Below the pieces are notes generated by a model, which was given only the letters and a program-made list of their open reading frames with translations, was not told the DNA's origin and made no database searches. From Nocardioides sp. URHA0020 (lineage in GTDB: Bacteria; Actinomycetota; Actinomycetes; Propionibacteriales; Nocardioidaceae): a stretch of 64,000 bases of DNA. Position 1 is the first letter of the stretch. The number at the start of each line of letters is the position of its first letter. Location: NCBI RefSeq assembly GCF_000620705.1, contig NZ_KK211170.1:353938-417937 (forward strand), read 5' to 3'. Positions 37,527 through 44,930 of this stretch are shown piece by piece. The position numbers were made by a program, and so were the translations under genes.

Positions 37527-38074
37527 GTCCCGAACAGCACGTCGGCGTGCCCCCGCGCGCCGGTGCCGGCCAGGTGCTCCTGCTCGGCCACCGACCAGGC
37601 CCGGATCTGCGGCTCGATCTCGGCACCGTCACGGGTGAGCACCCGCGCGAGCCGCACCTCGGCCGGCGCCTCCAGCCAGACCGACGTCGTGACCAGCGCG
37701 GCGTACGACGGCGCCCACGACCCGACGCCCTCCAGCACCAGCATCGGGCCGGGCGGGACGCTCACGGTCTCGGCGTACCGGTCCGCGATCCAGTCGAAGC
37801 GTCGGTAGGCCGCTGGGCGTCCCTCGGCGAGGGTCATCACCAGCGTCCGCAGCTGGTCGGTCAGCCCGGGCAGCCCGTCCCACCCGTCGAGGAGGTCGTC
37901 GACGTGCACGACGCGGGCGGCGGGCTCCAGCTGAACGACCTGCGCGGCGAGCGTCGTCTTGCCCGAGCCCGACGGACCGTCGATGCAGATCAGCCGTCCG
38001 TTCCCGAGGGTCGGCGGACGTGACAGCGTCAGGTCGAGGACCGTCCGCGCCGACGCCTCAGAAGGCTTGACCAC
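37523..38074 (-). CDS. Uridine kinase-like P-loop protein
   Basis: A protein of about 183 residues with Walker A DGPSGSGKTTLA near residue 28, then VVHVDDLLDGWDGLPGL, typical of the uridine/nucleoside kinase superfamily. It ends with a lid-like region (ARVLTRDGAEIEPQIRAW). The likely start is the GTG complement at 38074, which overlaps the 3' end of the upstream amino acid deaminase gene by 17 nt; longer reading into that gene is unlikely. Substrate unknown. Its stop codon shares CTAG at 37523-37526 with the gene on the other strand. Confidence 0.7.
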   Translation of the reverse strand: MVKPSEASARTVLDLTLSRPPTLGNGRLICIDGPSGSGKTTLAAQVVQLEPAARVVHVDDLLDGWDGLPGLTDQLRTLVMTLAEGRPAAYRRFDWIADRYAETVSVPPGPMLVLEGVGSWAPSYAALVTTSVWLEAPAEVRLARVLTRDGAEIEPQIRAWSVAEQEHLAGTGARGHADVLFGT

Positions 38075-39275
38075 ACCCGCGATAGCTCGGCACCGAGTCC
38101 ACCAGCTCGCTGCCCGCGAGCAGGTGCACCGTCTGGGCGTGCTCGAAGGGCTCACCGGACTTGGCGGGTCGGAACCACACCAGGTCGCCGATCTCGAGCA
38201 GCTCGGTCGGCGCACCCGTGATCGGCGTCTGCACCTCGCCGGCGCCCTCGAGCGCGATCAGCTCGAGGCCGGCGGGCGCCCACGGGATCGGCAGCCGGTC
38301 CGGACCGGCCGGACCGGAGGCGACGATCCCGCCGCCGTGCACGGTGACGATGCCCGGAGCGGGGCGGCGTACGACCGGAAGCCCGATGTACGACGCCGGG
38401 CGCGGCTCGAAGGAGCGGTAGTGGTCGAAGAGCGTCGGCACCAGCAGGCCGGATCCCGCGGCGATCTCGGTGACGACCGGGTCGGCGGCGGTCTCGGCGA
38501 CCGAGCCCGACCCGCCGGCGTTCCAGAACTCCAGCGCGGCGATCTCGCGCAGCGCGTCCGCGATCTCCTGGCGCCGTACGGCGAGCTGCGACATCGACAT
38601 CGTCTTGAGCCGACGCACGATCACCGACCTCGCGCGCGCCGTGGGTACGGCGTCCTGCAGGCCGGCGACCTGGCCCTCGTAGGTCATCGCGCCGACGAGC
38701 CGGAAGCCGTCGCGCCGGACGATCTCACGGGCCAGCGCCACCACGGCGGCCGTGTCCTGCAGCGGGGACCGCTTGGGGCCGACGTGCTGGCCGGCGAGCT
38801 GGAGCCCGGCGTCGACGTCGATCGAGATCCGGACGGGCACCGCGGGGGAGACCCGGACGCTGTCGATCACGTCCAGGTGACCGGTGCAGTCCACCATCAG
38901 CGTGATGGCGGCCGCCGCACTGGGCGAGGCGACGAGCTCGGCCAACGCCCCTCGGTCGACGGTCGGGTAGGCCACGACGATGTCGTCGCAGATGCCCTGC
39001 GCGTGCAGCCACAGGGCCTCGCGCAGCGTGAAGGCGAGCACGCCCTCGAACCGGTCGTGGGCCAGCGCCCGCTGGATGAGGGCCGGGATCCGCAACGACT
39101 TGGACGCCACCCGGACCGGCAGCCCGCCGGCGCGACGCACGAGGTCGTCGGCGTTCGCGTCGAAGGCGTCGAGGTCGACGACGAAGATCGGGGTGGGCAG
39201 GGGAGCGCCCTGCTTGGCGACCGCGTCACCCAGGCGCGACCACAGCCTGTTGCGCTCCACGTCCGACGGTGGCAT
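38058..39275 (-). CDS. PLP-dependent amino acid deaminase/aldolase (alanine racemase N-terminal fold)
   Basis: A 405-residue fold type III PLP protein, like D-threonine aldolase and D-serine dehydratase relatives. The PLP lysine is in VRVASKSLRIPALIQRAL near residue 59. GAMTYEGQVAGLQ near residue 197 and FWNAGGSGSV near residue 253 are family segments that contact the cofactor phosphate. The C-terminal DSD1-like domain holds VTVHGGGIVASG and a Cys/His-bearing end (VPSYRGCGQAF). Exact substrate is unknown. ATG overlaps the stop of the upstream membrane gene by 1 nt (TGATG). Confidence 0.8.
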   Translation of the reverse strand: MPPSDVERNRLWSRLGDAVAKQGAPLPTPIFVVDLDAFDANADDLVRRAGGLPVRVASKSLRIPALIQRALAHDRFEGVLAFTLREALWLHAQGICDDIVVAYPTVDRGALAELVASPSAAAAITLMVDCTGHLDVIDSVRVSPAVPVRISIDVDAGLQLAGQHVGPKRSPLQDTAAVVALAREIVRRDGFRLVGAMTYEGQVAGLQDAVPTARARSVIVRRLKTMSMSQLAVRRQEIADALREIAALEFWNAGGSGSVAETAADPVVTEIAAGSGLLVPTLFDHYRSFEPRPASYIGLPVVRRPAPGIVTVHGGGIVASGPAGPDRLPIPWAPAGLELIALEGAGEVQTPITGAPTELLEIGDLVWFRPAKSGEPFEHAQTVHLLAGSELVDSVPSYRGCGQAF

Positions 39276-39703
39276 CAGCTGATCCCTCGCTTGCGCAGCA
39301 GCGCCTCGATCTCGGCCATGTCGTCATCCTCGGCCAGCGCCGGCTTGCCCTTGCGACCGGGTCCCCGGGAGGGCAGTGCCTCGGGCTCGGCAGCGGCGGG
39401 ACCGACCTCACGGGCAGCCAGGCGGCCGCCGACCCCGATCAGGACCACCGAGAGCCCCGCCAGCACGATGCCCATCCACACGGTCGGGTTGAGGACCAGG
39501 TTGCTCGCCCAGTCACCGATCTCCCCGGCGATCCCGGTGAACATCTGCAGGGTCTTGGTCAGGTAGGCCGCCAGCGGCAGCAACGTGAAGCCCGCGGCGC
39601 GGACGCCGGAGGCCAGACCGCGGCTGCGGAAGGCGTACCAGGTCCAGATGCCGCCGGCCACGGTCAGGCTGAGAGTGAGTGCCGCCCACGCTGCGTCGTC
39701 CAC
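39275..39703 (-). CDS. Small membrane protein of unknown function
   Basis: A 142-residue protein with about three helices (ALTLSLTVAGGIWTWYAF, GFTLLPLAAYLTKTLQMF region, and WMGIVLAGLSVVLIGVGG) and a charged cytoplasmic tail (KGKPALAEDDDMAEIEALLRKRG). GTG start at 39703. It is coupled by a 1-nt overlap to the PLP enzyme gene, and those two with the kinase form a three-gene unit. I do not recognise a family. Confidence 0.65.
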   Translation of the reverse strand: MDDAAWAALTLSLTVAGGIWTWYAFRSRGLASGVRAAGFTLLPLAAYLTKTLQMFTGIAGEIGDWASNLVLNPTVWMGIVLAGLSVVLIGVGGRLAAREVGPAAAEPEALPSRGPGRKGKPALAEDDDMAEIEALLRKRGIS

Positions 39704-39822
39704 CGTTCAAGCGTCCCACACGCCGGGTGGGTCGCGGCCCAGGCGGCCGCGTCGTGCCCTGCATGCCGACCTCGGCGCGCCTCGGGCCGCCGCTCGGATT
39801 CGGTGCGAGGGACGGTCCCGAC

Positions 39823-39828
39823 GAGAAT
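39823..39828 (+). promoter_or_regulatory. -10-like GAGAAT before the SseB-like gene
   Basis: GAGAAT ends 6 nt before the GTG at 39835, the same spacing as the clear leaderless promoters; its first base is not T. Confidence 0.35.
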
Positions 39829-39834
39829 GGAGCC

Positions 39835-40380
39835 GTGCTCGAGCCCGACCCCACCCACTCCCGCGTGATCCCCGACCCCGGGTTCGCGGGTGATGACGGG
39901 TCGGCCGCGCCCGAGCTCGCCGCGGCTCTGGCCGCCTGGCAGAGCGACCCCACGGCGTACGTCGAGGCGCTCGCGGCCCTGCAGCGCTCCCGCCTCCTGG
40001 TCCCGGTCGTCGCGGTGCTCGGCGAGGTCGAGCACGACGCCGCCGGGCTGGCCCGGGAGAAGGACAGTGACATGGCGGCGGTCCTGGTGCGAGGGGCCGA
40101 CGGGCGGCTCGCCCTGCTCGCGTTCACGGCCGCCGCCCACCTCGCGGGCTGGGACCCGCAGGCGCGACCGGTGCCGGTCATGGCCCGGGTGGCCGCCCGA
40201 TCGGCGCTTCAGGACGGTGCCGCGGCGCTGGTGGTCGACCTCGCCGGACCGGTGCGGTTCGTCGTCGAGGGGGAGGACCTGCGCGGCCTGGCCGAGGGGT
40301 GGACGCTGGTGCGGGTCTCCGGAGGCGCCGGTGGCTTCGCGTGGATTCGGCCCGGGCAGGAATCTTCGGCTAGCATCTAG
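39835..40380 (+). CDS. SseB-family protein
   Basis: A 181-residue soluble protein of the SseB N-terminal-domain family, common upstream of infC in actinobacteria. Family segments: LAAALAAWQSDPTAYVEALAAL (in part) near residue 30, LVPVVAVLGEVEHD near residue 58, and the DGRLALLAFTAAAHLAGWDP strand-helix near residue 90. Role unknown. The GTG at 39835 is chosen over upstream in-frame starts because the upstream part is basic and low complexity and a -10-like box lies 6 nt ahead. Confidence 0.7.
   Translation: MLEPDPTHSRVIPDPGFAGDDGSAAPELAAALAAWQSDPTAYVEALAALQRSRLLVPVVAVLGEVEHDAAGLAREKDSDMAAVLVRGADGRLALLAFTAAAHLAGWDPQARPVPVMARVAARSALQDGAAALVVDLAGPVRFVVEGEDLRGLAEGWTLVRVSGGAGGFAWIRPGQESSASI
40371..40376 (+). 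promoter_or_regulatory. Putative infC operon -10 element TAGCAT
   Basis: TAGCAT at the 3' end of the SseB-like gene would start a leader of about 325 nt ahead of infC. The -35 region is unclear. Confidence 0.4.
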
Positions 40381-40484
40381 CGTTGACCGATCAGTTACGA
40401 CCCGACCGTCCGCGGCCGAGTCGCAGCAGATCTCACAAGCGGAGTCAGCAGCATCGTCTCCCACCCGCACCGACCGCCCCAGCA

Positions 40485-40559
40485 ATGGGTCAGCTCCACA
40501 GGTCGTCGGGTCCGGTCCCGAAGGCTTGGCGTGCGGCGTGGACGTGTTCCACGGCGTGA
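40485..40559 (+). other. Possible 24-codon leader peptide in the infC leader
   Basis: ATG at 40485 runs 24 codons to TGA at 40557-40559 (starts MGQLHRSSG, ends TCSTA). No strong ribosome site precedes it. It ends 50 nt before the terminator hairpin and covers AAGGCTT (40521-40527), which can pair with AAGCCTT in the terminator's right arm. It could couple ribosome movement to attenuation, but translation is unproven. Confidence 0.25.
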
Positions 40560-40609
40560 GCCTCCCGGCCCTCGGTGGCACTCCCACTGGCGTGGGGGAC
40601 GCCGCGACT

Positions 40610-40646
40610 GGCTTCCGCTTGCACAAGCGGAAGCCTTTCTTGATTT
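40610..40646 (+). terminator. Intrinsic terminator (attenuator) in the infC leader
   Basis: GGCTTCCGCTT (40610-40620) and AAGCGGAAGCC (40625-40635) form a perfect 11-bp stem with loop GCAC, followed by TTTCTTGATTT. This is the clearest U-tract terminator in the window, and it lies inside the leader, 64 nt before the infC start, so it is probably an attenuator. The rest of 40381-40709 holds no gene other than the possible leader peptide. Confidence 0.8.
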
Positions 40647-40709
40647 CGGACCTCGATCGAGGGCCGGGGCGAGCGAGGACTTCCGGTCACATGGCCACCA
40701 GGAGGACAC

Positions 40710-41393
40710 ATCAGCACCGAGCTGCGCATCAACGACAGGATCCGGGTTCCCGAGGTCCGACTCGTTGGACCCAACGGGGAGACGGTCGGCATCGTGCCGA
40801 CCGACCAGGCCCTGAAGCTTGCCCAGGAGGCGGACCTCGACCTCGTCGAGATCGCGCCACAGGGCAAGCCGCCAGTCTGCAAGCTCATGGACTACGGCAA
40901 GTTCAAGTACGAGAACGCCCAGAAGGCTCGTGAGGCCCGTCGCAACCAGACGAACGTGATCATCAAGGAGATGAAGCTTCGTCCGAAGATCGACGCCCAC
41001 GACTACGAGACCAAGAAGGGTCACGTCGTGCGGTTCCTGCGCGCCGGGGACAAGGTCAAGATCACGATCATGTTCCGCGGTCGCGAGCAGCACCGCCCCG
41101 AGCTGGGCTTCCGGCTGCTCCAGAAGCTGGCCGAGGACGTGACGGAGCTGGGCTTCGTCGAGTCCTCGCCGAAGCAGGACGGCCGCAACATGATCATGGT
41201 GCTCGGCCCGCACAAGAAGAAGGCTGATGCCAAGGTCGACCAGCAGGCCGAGAAGGACGCCAAGGCCGCCGAGCGCGCCGCGGCCGTGGCCGACGAGCAG
41301 GCTGAGCGCGACGCCGCCCACGCCGCCGGGCCGGTCGCACAGAAGAAGGAGCGTGGCCGCTCCGAGAACCTCGATCCCGAGATCGAGGCCTGA
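40710..41393 (+). CDS. infC: Translation initiation factor IF-3, AUC start codon
   Basis: A 227-residue IF-3, which keeps the 30S subunit free and checks start codons. The N-domain begins ISTELRINDRIRVPEVRLVG, the linker holds KLMDYGKFKYENAQKAREAR, and the C-domain includes EMKLRPKIDAHDYETK and FRGREQHRPELG. The only way to include the conserved first 28 residues is to start at ATC (40710), 4 nt after AGGAGG (40700-40705); no ATG, GTG or TTG exists in frame nearby. A start at GTG 40794 would remove part of the N-domain. The long acidic-basic tail after residue 170 is common in actinobacteria. Confidence 0.92.
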   Translation: MSTELRINDRIRVPEVRLVGPNGETVGIVPTDQALKLAQEADLDLVEIAPQGKPPVCKLMDYGKFKYENAQKAREARRNQTNVIIKEMKLRPKIDAHDYETKKGHVVRFLRAGDKVKITIMFRGREQHRPELGFRLLQKLAEDVTELGFVESSPKQDGRNMIMVLGPHKKKADAKVDQQAEKDAKAAERAAAVADEQAERDAAHAAGPVAQKKERGRSENLDPEIEA

Positions 41394-41397
41394 GACC

Positions 41398-41419
41398 CCG
41401 GCGGCCTGAGGGCCGCCGG
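41398..41419 (+). terminator. Hairpin between infC and rpmI
   Basis: CCGGCGGCC and GGCCGCCGG form a perfect 9-bp stem with loop TGAG just after the infC stop. No U tract; it may protect or process the mRNA or partly stop transcription. Confidence 0.45.
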
Positions 41420-41481
41420 AAAGACCGCGGGTGTGCGAGTCAGCCGCGAGCACGCCAGCAGGACGAGAAGAGAGAGCAGAG

Positions 41482-41676
41482 ATGCCGAAGAACAAGACGC
41501 ACTCCGGTGCCAGCAAGCGCTTCAAGGTGACCGGTTCCGGCAAGATCCTTCGCGAGAAGGCCGGCAAGCGGCACAACCTCGAGAAGAAGGCCTCCAAGGT
41601 CACCCGGCGGATGACCGGCACCGTCGAGGTCGCCAAGGCCGACGTCCCGCGCGCGAAGAAGATGCTCGGTCTCTGA
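41482..41676 (+). CDS. rpmI: 50S ribosomal protein L35
   Basis: A 64-residue basic protein with the L35 pattern: MPKNKTHSGASKRFKVTGSG at the N-terminus and GKRHNLEKKASKVTRR in the middle. Second gene of infC-rpmI-rplT. The ribosome site is weak (AGAGAGCAGAG), so translation may depend on infC. Confidence 0.96.
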   Translation: MPKNKTHSGASKRFKVTGSGKILREKAGKRHNLEKKASKVTRRMTGTVEVAKADVPRAKKMLGL

Positions 41677-41690
41677 CCGACCCCGCCCTT

Positions 41691-41716
41691 CGGTGGTCGA
41701 GCCTGTCGAGACCCCC
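41691..41716. repeat. Intergenic palindrome-like element GTCGAGCCTGTCGAGAC
   Basis: In the gap between rpmI and rplT, GGTGGTCGAGCCTGTCGAGAC contains TCGA-gcctg-TCGA. From memory, similar GGTCGAGCCTGTCGAGACC units are scattered between genes in Nocardioides; I see only one in this window. Confidence 0.45.
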
Positions 41717-41752
41717 GCACCCGAGAAGATTTTCAGCAACAAGGAGTAAATC

Positions 41753-42139
41753 GTGGCACGCGTCAAGCGGGCGGTAAACGCCCAGAAGAAGCGCCGGACA
41801 ACCCTCGAGCGCGCCAGCGGCTACCGCGGCCAGCGCTCGCGGCTGTACCGCAAGGCCAAGGAGCAGGTCACCCACTCCCTGGTCTACAGCTACAACGACC
41901 GGCGCAAGAACAAGGGCAACTTCCGCAAGCTGTGGATCCAGCGGATCAACGCTGCTGCCCGCGCGCAGGGGATGACCTACAACCGCTTCATCCAGGGCTT
42001 GAACCTGGCCGGCATCGAGGTCGACCGCAAGATCCTGGCCGAGCTGGCCGTCAACGACGTGGCGGCGTTCAACGTCCTCGTCGAGGCCGCCAAGGCCGCG
42101 CTGCCCGAGGACGTCAACGCGCCCAAGGTCTCGGCCTGA
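41753..42139 (+). CDS. rplT: 50S ribosomal protein L20
   Basis: A 128-residue ribosomal protein needed early in 50S assembly. It starts MARVKRAVNAQKKRRT, followed by GYRGQRSRLYRKAKEQV and the C-terminal globular domain (LWIQRINAAARAQGMTYN). GTG start with AAGGAG 6 nt upstream. In other bacteria L20 represses this operon by binding the leader or the mRNA; no L20-site could be defined here. Confidence 0.96.
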   Translation: MARVKRAVNAQKKRRTTLERASGYRGQRSRLYRKAKEQVTHSLVYSYNDRRKNKGNFRKLWIQRINAAARAQGMTYNRFIQGLNLAGIEVDRKILAELAVNDVAAFNVLVEAAKAALPEDVNAPKVSA

Positions 42140-42177
42140 CGCACGACGCCCCCCTGACGGCGGGCGCTCCCCTGACC

Positions 42178-42945
42178 GTGGGGAACGCTCGCGTCAAGGA
42201 GACCCGGAAGCTCAGCCGCCGCTCGGAACGCTCCGAGCGGCGGCTCTTCCTTGCCGACGGCCCGAAGGCCGTCGAGGGCGCCCTCGAGGTGCCCGGCTGC
42301 GTCGTCGAGGTCTTCGCCACCGTCGCCGCCACCGAGCAGTACGCCGCGCTCGCGGCGGTCGTCCCGCAGTGGACGCTGGTCGACGACCGCGCGCTCGCGT
42401 CGCTCAGCGACAGCGTCAGCCCGGCCGGCGTGGTCGGGCTCTGCCGCTTCCTCGACCGTCCGGTCGAGCACGTGGTCGACGCCACCCGCCTGGTCGCGAT
42501 CTGCGCCGACGTGCGCGACCCGGGCAACGCCGGCACCGTGATCCGGTGCGCCGACGCGGCCGGCGCCGACGGGGTCGTGTTCGCCGGTCGGTCGGTCGAC
42601 GCGTACAACCCCAAGACCGTCCGGGCCAGCGTCGGCAGCCTCTTCCACCTCCCGGTGGGGATCGAGCCCGACCCGGCCGCGGCCGTGCGGGCCGCCCGGG
42701 CCGCGGGGCTGCAGGTGCTGGCCGCCGACGGCGCCGGCGAGGTGGATCTCGACCACGCCGAGCCCCTGCTCGGCGCCCCGACGGCGTGGCTCTTCGGCAA
42801 CGAGGCCTGGGGTCTCCCCGCCGAGCTGGCCGACCTCGCCGACCACCGTGTCCGGATCCCCATCCACGGTCGTGCGGAGAGCCTCAACCTCTCGACCGCG
42901 GCGGCGCTCTGCCTCTACGCCTCGGCGCGGGTCCAGCGTCGCTGA
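42178..42945 (+). CDS. SpoU-family tRNA/rRNA 2'-O-methyltransferase
   Basis: A protein of about 255 residues of the SPOUT superfamily, using SAM in a knotted fold. Motif 1 is DPGNAGTVIRCADAAGAD near residue 115, motif 2 LFGNEAWGL near residue 205, and motif 3 RAESLNLSTAAALCLY near residue 230. An N-terminal RNA-binding part (LADGPKAVEGALE) precedes. I use the GTG at 42178; a CTG overlapping the rplT stop is the only other candidate. It follows rplT by 38 nt, an arrangement widely conserved. Target nucleotide unknown. Confidence 0.85.
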   Translation: MGNARVKETRKLSRRSERSERRLFLADGPKAVEGALEVPGCVVEVFATVAATEQYAALAAVVPQWTLVDDRALASLSDSVSPAGVVGLCRFLDRPVEHVVDATRLVAICADVRDPGNAGTVIRCADAAGADGVVFAGRSVDAYNPKTVRASVGSLFHLPVGIEPDPAAAVRAARAAGLQVLAADGAGEVDLDHAEPLLGAPTAWLFGNEAWGLPAELADLADHRVRIPIHGRAESLNLSTAAALCLYASARVQRR

Positions 42946-42958
42946 CCGTCCTCGCCCG

Positions 42959-42964
42959 TAGGGT
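42959..42964 (+). promoter_or_regulatory. -10 element TAGGGT, leaderless histidine kinase
   Basis: TAGGGT ends 7 nt before GTG 42972, favouring that start over the in-frame GTG at 42963, which overlaps the box. Confidence 0.5.
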
Positions 42965-42971
42965 GGGCGAC

Positions 42972-44003
42972 GTGCCACCAGCCCAGCTCGACCTGCTCGC
43001 CGACGGGGTCGTGCTCGCCGACCACGCCGGCATCGTGACCGCCCTCAACACCGTCGCCGCGACCTGGCTGGGCGTGGATCCGACAGCCAGCGTCGGCCGG
43101 CCGCTCGCCGACGTCCTGGCGCTGCAGGACCACGACGGTCGTGACTGGTGCTCGCTGAACTGTCCGTACGACGGGCTGCCCACCCGCTCGGCCGTGCCCG
43201 AGCAGGCGTGGCTGCTGCCCGACGGCACCGAGGTGCTGGTCGTCGCCCGGATCCACCGCCCCGCGCTCGACCAGCCCGTCGACAGCGTCGCGGTGAGCCT
43301 GCGCTCGGGGCGGGGCCGGGCCCGCCTCGACCGCGAGCGCTCCGACCTGGTGGCGACCGTGGCCCACGAGCTGCGCTCGCCGCTCACCGGCGTCAAGGGC
43401 TTCGTCCAGGCGCTGCTCAACCGCTGGGACAAGCTCAACGACGACCAGAAGAAGCTGATGCTGACCACCGTCAGCGCTGACTCCGACCGGCTCAGCCGCC
43501 TCATCGCCGAGCTCCTCGACGTCGCCCGCATCGACACCGGTCGTCTCCAGCTCTACCCGCGACCCTCCGACGCGGCCGTGCTCGTGCAGCGGGTGGTCGA
43601 CTCGGTCGTGGCGGGGACCAGTCGCCCGATCGAGCTGACGGTCGCGGACGGGCTGCCGGAGGTCACGGTCGACCCCGACAAGTTCGCCCAGGTGGTGACC
43701 AACCTCGTCGAGAACGCCGTACGCCACGGGTCCGGCGCGGTCCGCGTGGAGCTCAGCCCGACCGGCGAGCCCGAGGTCTCCGGGCTCCGCCTCCGCGTCG
43801 AGGACGACGGCGAGGGCATCTCGCCGGAGCTGCGCCGACGGGTCTTCACCAAGTTCTGGAAGGGCGGCGTGACCGGTGGCTCCGGCCTCGGCCTCTACCT
43901 GGTCAACGGGCTGGTCAAGGCGCACGGCGGCACGGTCGCGATCGGGGAGGCCGACAGCGGTGGCGCCCGGATCGACGTCGAGCTGCCCGCCAGTCCGGAC
44001 TGA
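42972..44003 (+). CDS. PAS-type sensor histidine kinase (orphan)
   Basis: A 343-residue cytoplasmic-looking kinase. Residues 1-105 form a PAS-like sensor (LLADGVVLADHAGIVTALN), including a cysteine pair CSLNCPYDG near residue 60. The phosphoacceptor is His132 in VAHELRSPLTGVKGF. The ATPase domain carries N box NLVENAVRHG near residue 250, G1 EDDGEGI near residue 277, and G2 GGSGLGLYLVNGLV near residue 305. No membrane helix and no response regulator gene beside it, so the partner is elsewhere. Ends 2 nt from the opposing DUF817 gene. Confidence 0.85.
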   Translation: MPPAQLDLLADGVVLADHAGIVTALNTVAATWLGVDPTASVGRPLADVLALQDHDGRDWCSLNCPYDGLPTRSAVPEQAWLLPDGTEVLVVARIHRPALDQPVDSVAVSLRSGRGRARLDRERSDLVATVAHELRSPLTGVKGFVQALLNRWDKLNDDQKKLMLTTVSADSDRLSRLIAELLDVARIDTGRLQLYPRPSDAAVLVQRVVDSVVAGTSRPIELTVADGLPEVTVDPDKFAQVVTNLVENAVRHGSGAVRVELSPTGEPEVSGLRLRVEDDGEGISPELRRRVFTKFWKGGVTGGSGLGLYLVNGLVKAHGGTVAIGEADSGGARIDVELPASPD

Positions 44004-44005
44004 CG

Positions 44006-44830
44006 TCAGGCCTCGCGGGCCGGCACGTGGTAGAGCCTGCCCTCCTGCGCCTTGACGGTGGCGACCAGCACGAAGCTCATCGTGACCAGCAGCGCCCACG
44101 CGCCGATCTTCGCGGCGTGCACCGGCTGCCAGGACTGCTCCTGCCCCGGGTACTGCCACGCCTCGAGGTACGTCGCGGCGTTCTCGGCCAGCCAGAGGAA
44201 GAGTCCGATCAGCGCGAACGACAGCGCCAGCGGCATCCGGTAGCGGACGTCGCCGACCGTGAAGTGCACCATCGAGCGGCGCAGCACCACCAGGCCGAGC
44301 AGGGCGAGCGCCACTCTCAGGTCGAGGATCCAGTGGTGGGTGAAGAAGTTCGCGTAGATGCCCGCCGCGACCAGGGCGGTCGCGATCGCCGGGTAGCGGG
44401 TCACGCGCAGGTCGAAGCGCCGCCACGCCTGGCAGAGGTAGGACCCGACCGCGGCGTACATGAACCCGGCGAAGAGCGGGACCCCGGCGACCTTGGTGAC
44501 CGCCTCGCCGGGGTACGACCAGGACCCGACGTGCACCTTGAAGAGCTCCAGCCCCAGGCCGAGGAGGTGGAAGGCGCAGATCACCAGCACCTCGCGCCAG
44601 CTCTCCAGCCCGCACGCCCAGAAGCCCAGCGTCACGACGACGCACCAGAGGAGCAGGGCGTCGTACGTCGTGATCGGCAGCGGGACGACGTACGCCACCA
44701 GCAGACCGGCGAACACCGCGGCCGCGAACACGCACGACTGGAGCTCGAGCCACGCGAAGCGCGCCAGCTGCGCCGTGCCGCGGCCGGCGACCCGGACCAC
44801 CGCGGGTGCCGAGATCGCCGACGTGGTCAT
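44006..44830 (-). CDS. DUF817 integral membrane protein
   Basis: A 274-residue membrane protein with about eight helices. The DUF817 signature is the loop LELFKVHVGSWSYPGEA near residue 95 followed by PLFAGFMYAAVGSYLCQAW. Another recognisable loop is NFFTHHWILDLR near residue 165. Family function is unknown; members resemble small transporters or lipid-modifying membrane proteins, but I would not assign one. ATG at 44830 with TACCCT placed 6 nt upstream. Confidence 0.8.
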   Translation of the reverse strand: MTTSAISAPAVVRVAGRGTAQLARFAWLELQSCVFAAAVFAGLLVAYVVPLPITTYDALLLWCVVVTLGFWACGLESWREVLVICAFHLLGLGLELFKVHVGSWSYPGEAVTKVAGVPLFAGFMYAAVGSYLCQAWRRFDLRVTRYPAIATALVAAGIYANFFTHHWILDLRVALALLGLVVLRRSMVHFTVGDVRYRMPLALSFALIGLFLWLAENAATYLEAWQYPGQEQSWQPVHAAKIGAWALLVTMSFVLVATVKAQEGRLYHVPAREA

Positions 44831-44836
44831 CCGGTC

Positions 44837-44842
44837 AGGGTA
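44837..44842 (-). promoter_or_regulatory. -10 element TACCCT, leaderless DUF817 gene
   Basis: On the minus strand TACCCT ends 6 nt before the ATG at 44830. Confidence 0.5.
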
Positions 44843-44884
44843 GGCGCCGCCGGAACCGGTTCGCCGCCGGAGGCGCGGCGTCCC

Positions 44885-44890
44885 TAGACT
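44885..44890 (+). promoter_or_regulatory. pheS -10 element TAGACT
   Basis: TAGACT 40 nt before the pheS GTG; start expected near 44897, a leader of about 34 nt, too short for a T-box or peptide attenuator. Confidence 0.45.
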
Positions 44891-44930
44891 CGGGCCTGAG
44901 ATTCACGACGAGTGGGACGAGAGAGCTGCC

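Noticed and set aside
40691..40933. ATG at 40691, ahead of the infC ribosome site, as a start
   Set aside because: It is out of frame with infC and encodes a basic, low-complexity peptide without known domains.
40794..41393. GTG at 40794 as the infC start
   Set aside because: It has no ribosome site and would delete 28 conserved residues that are encoded directly upstream after AGGAGG.
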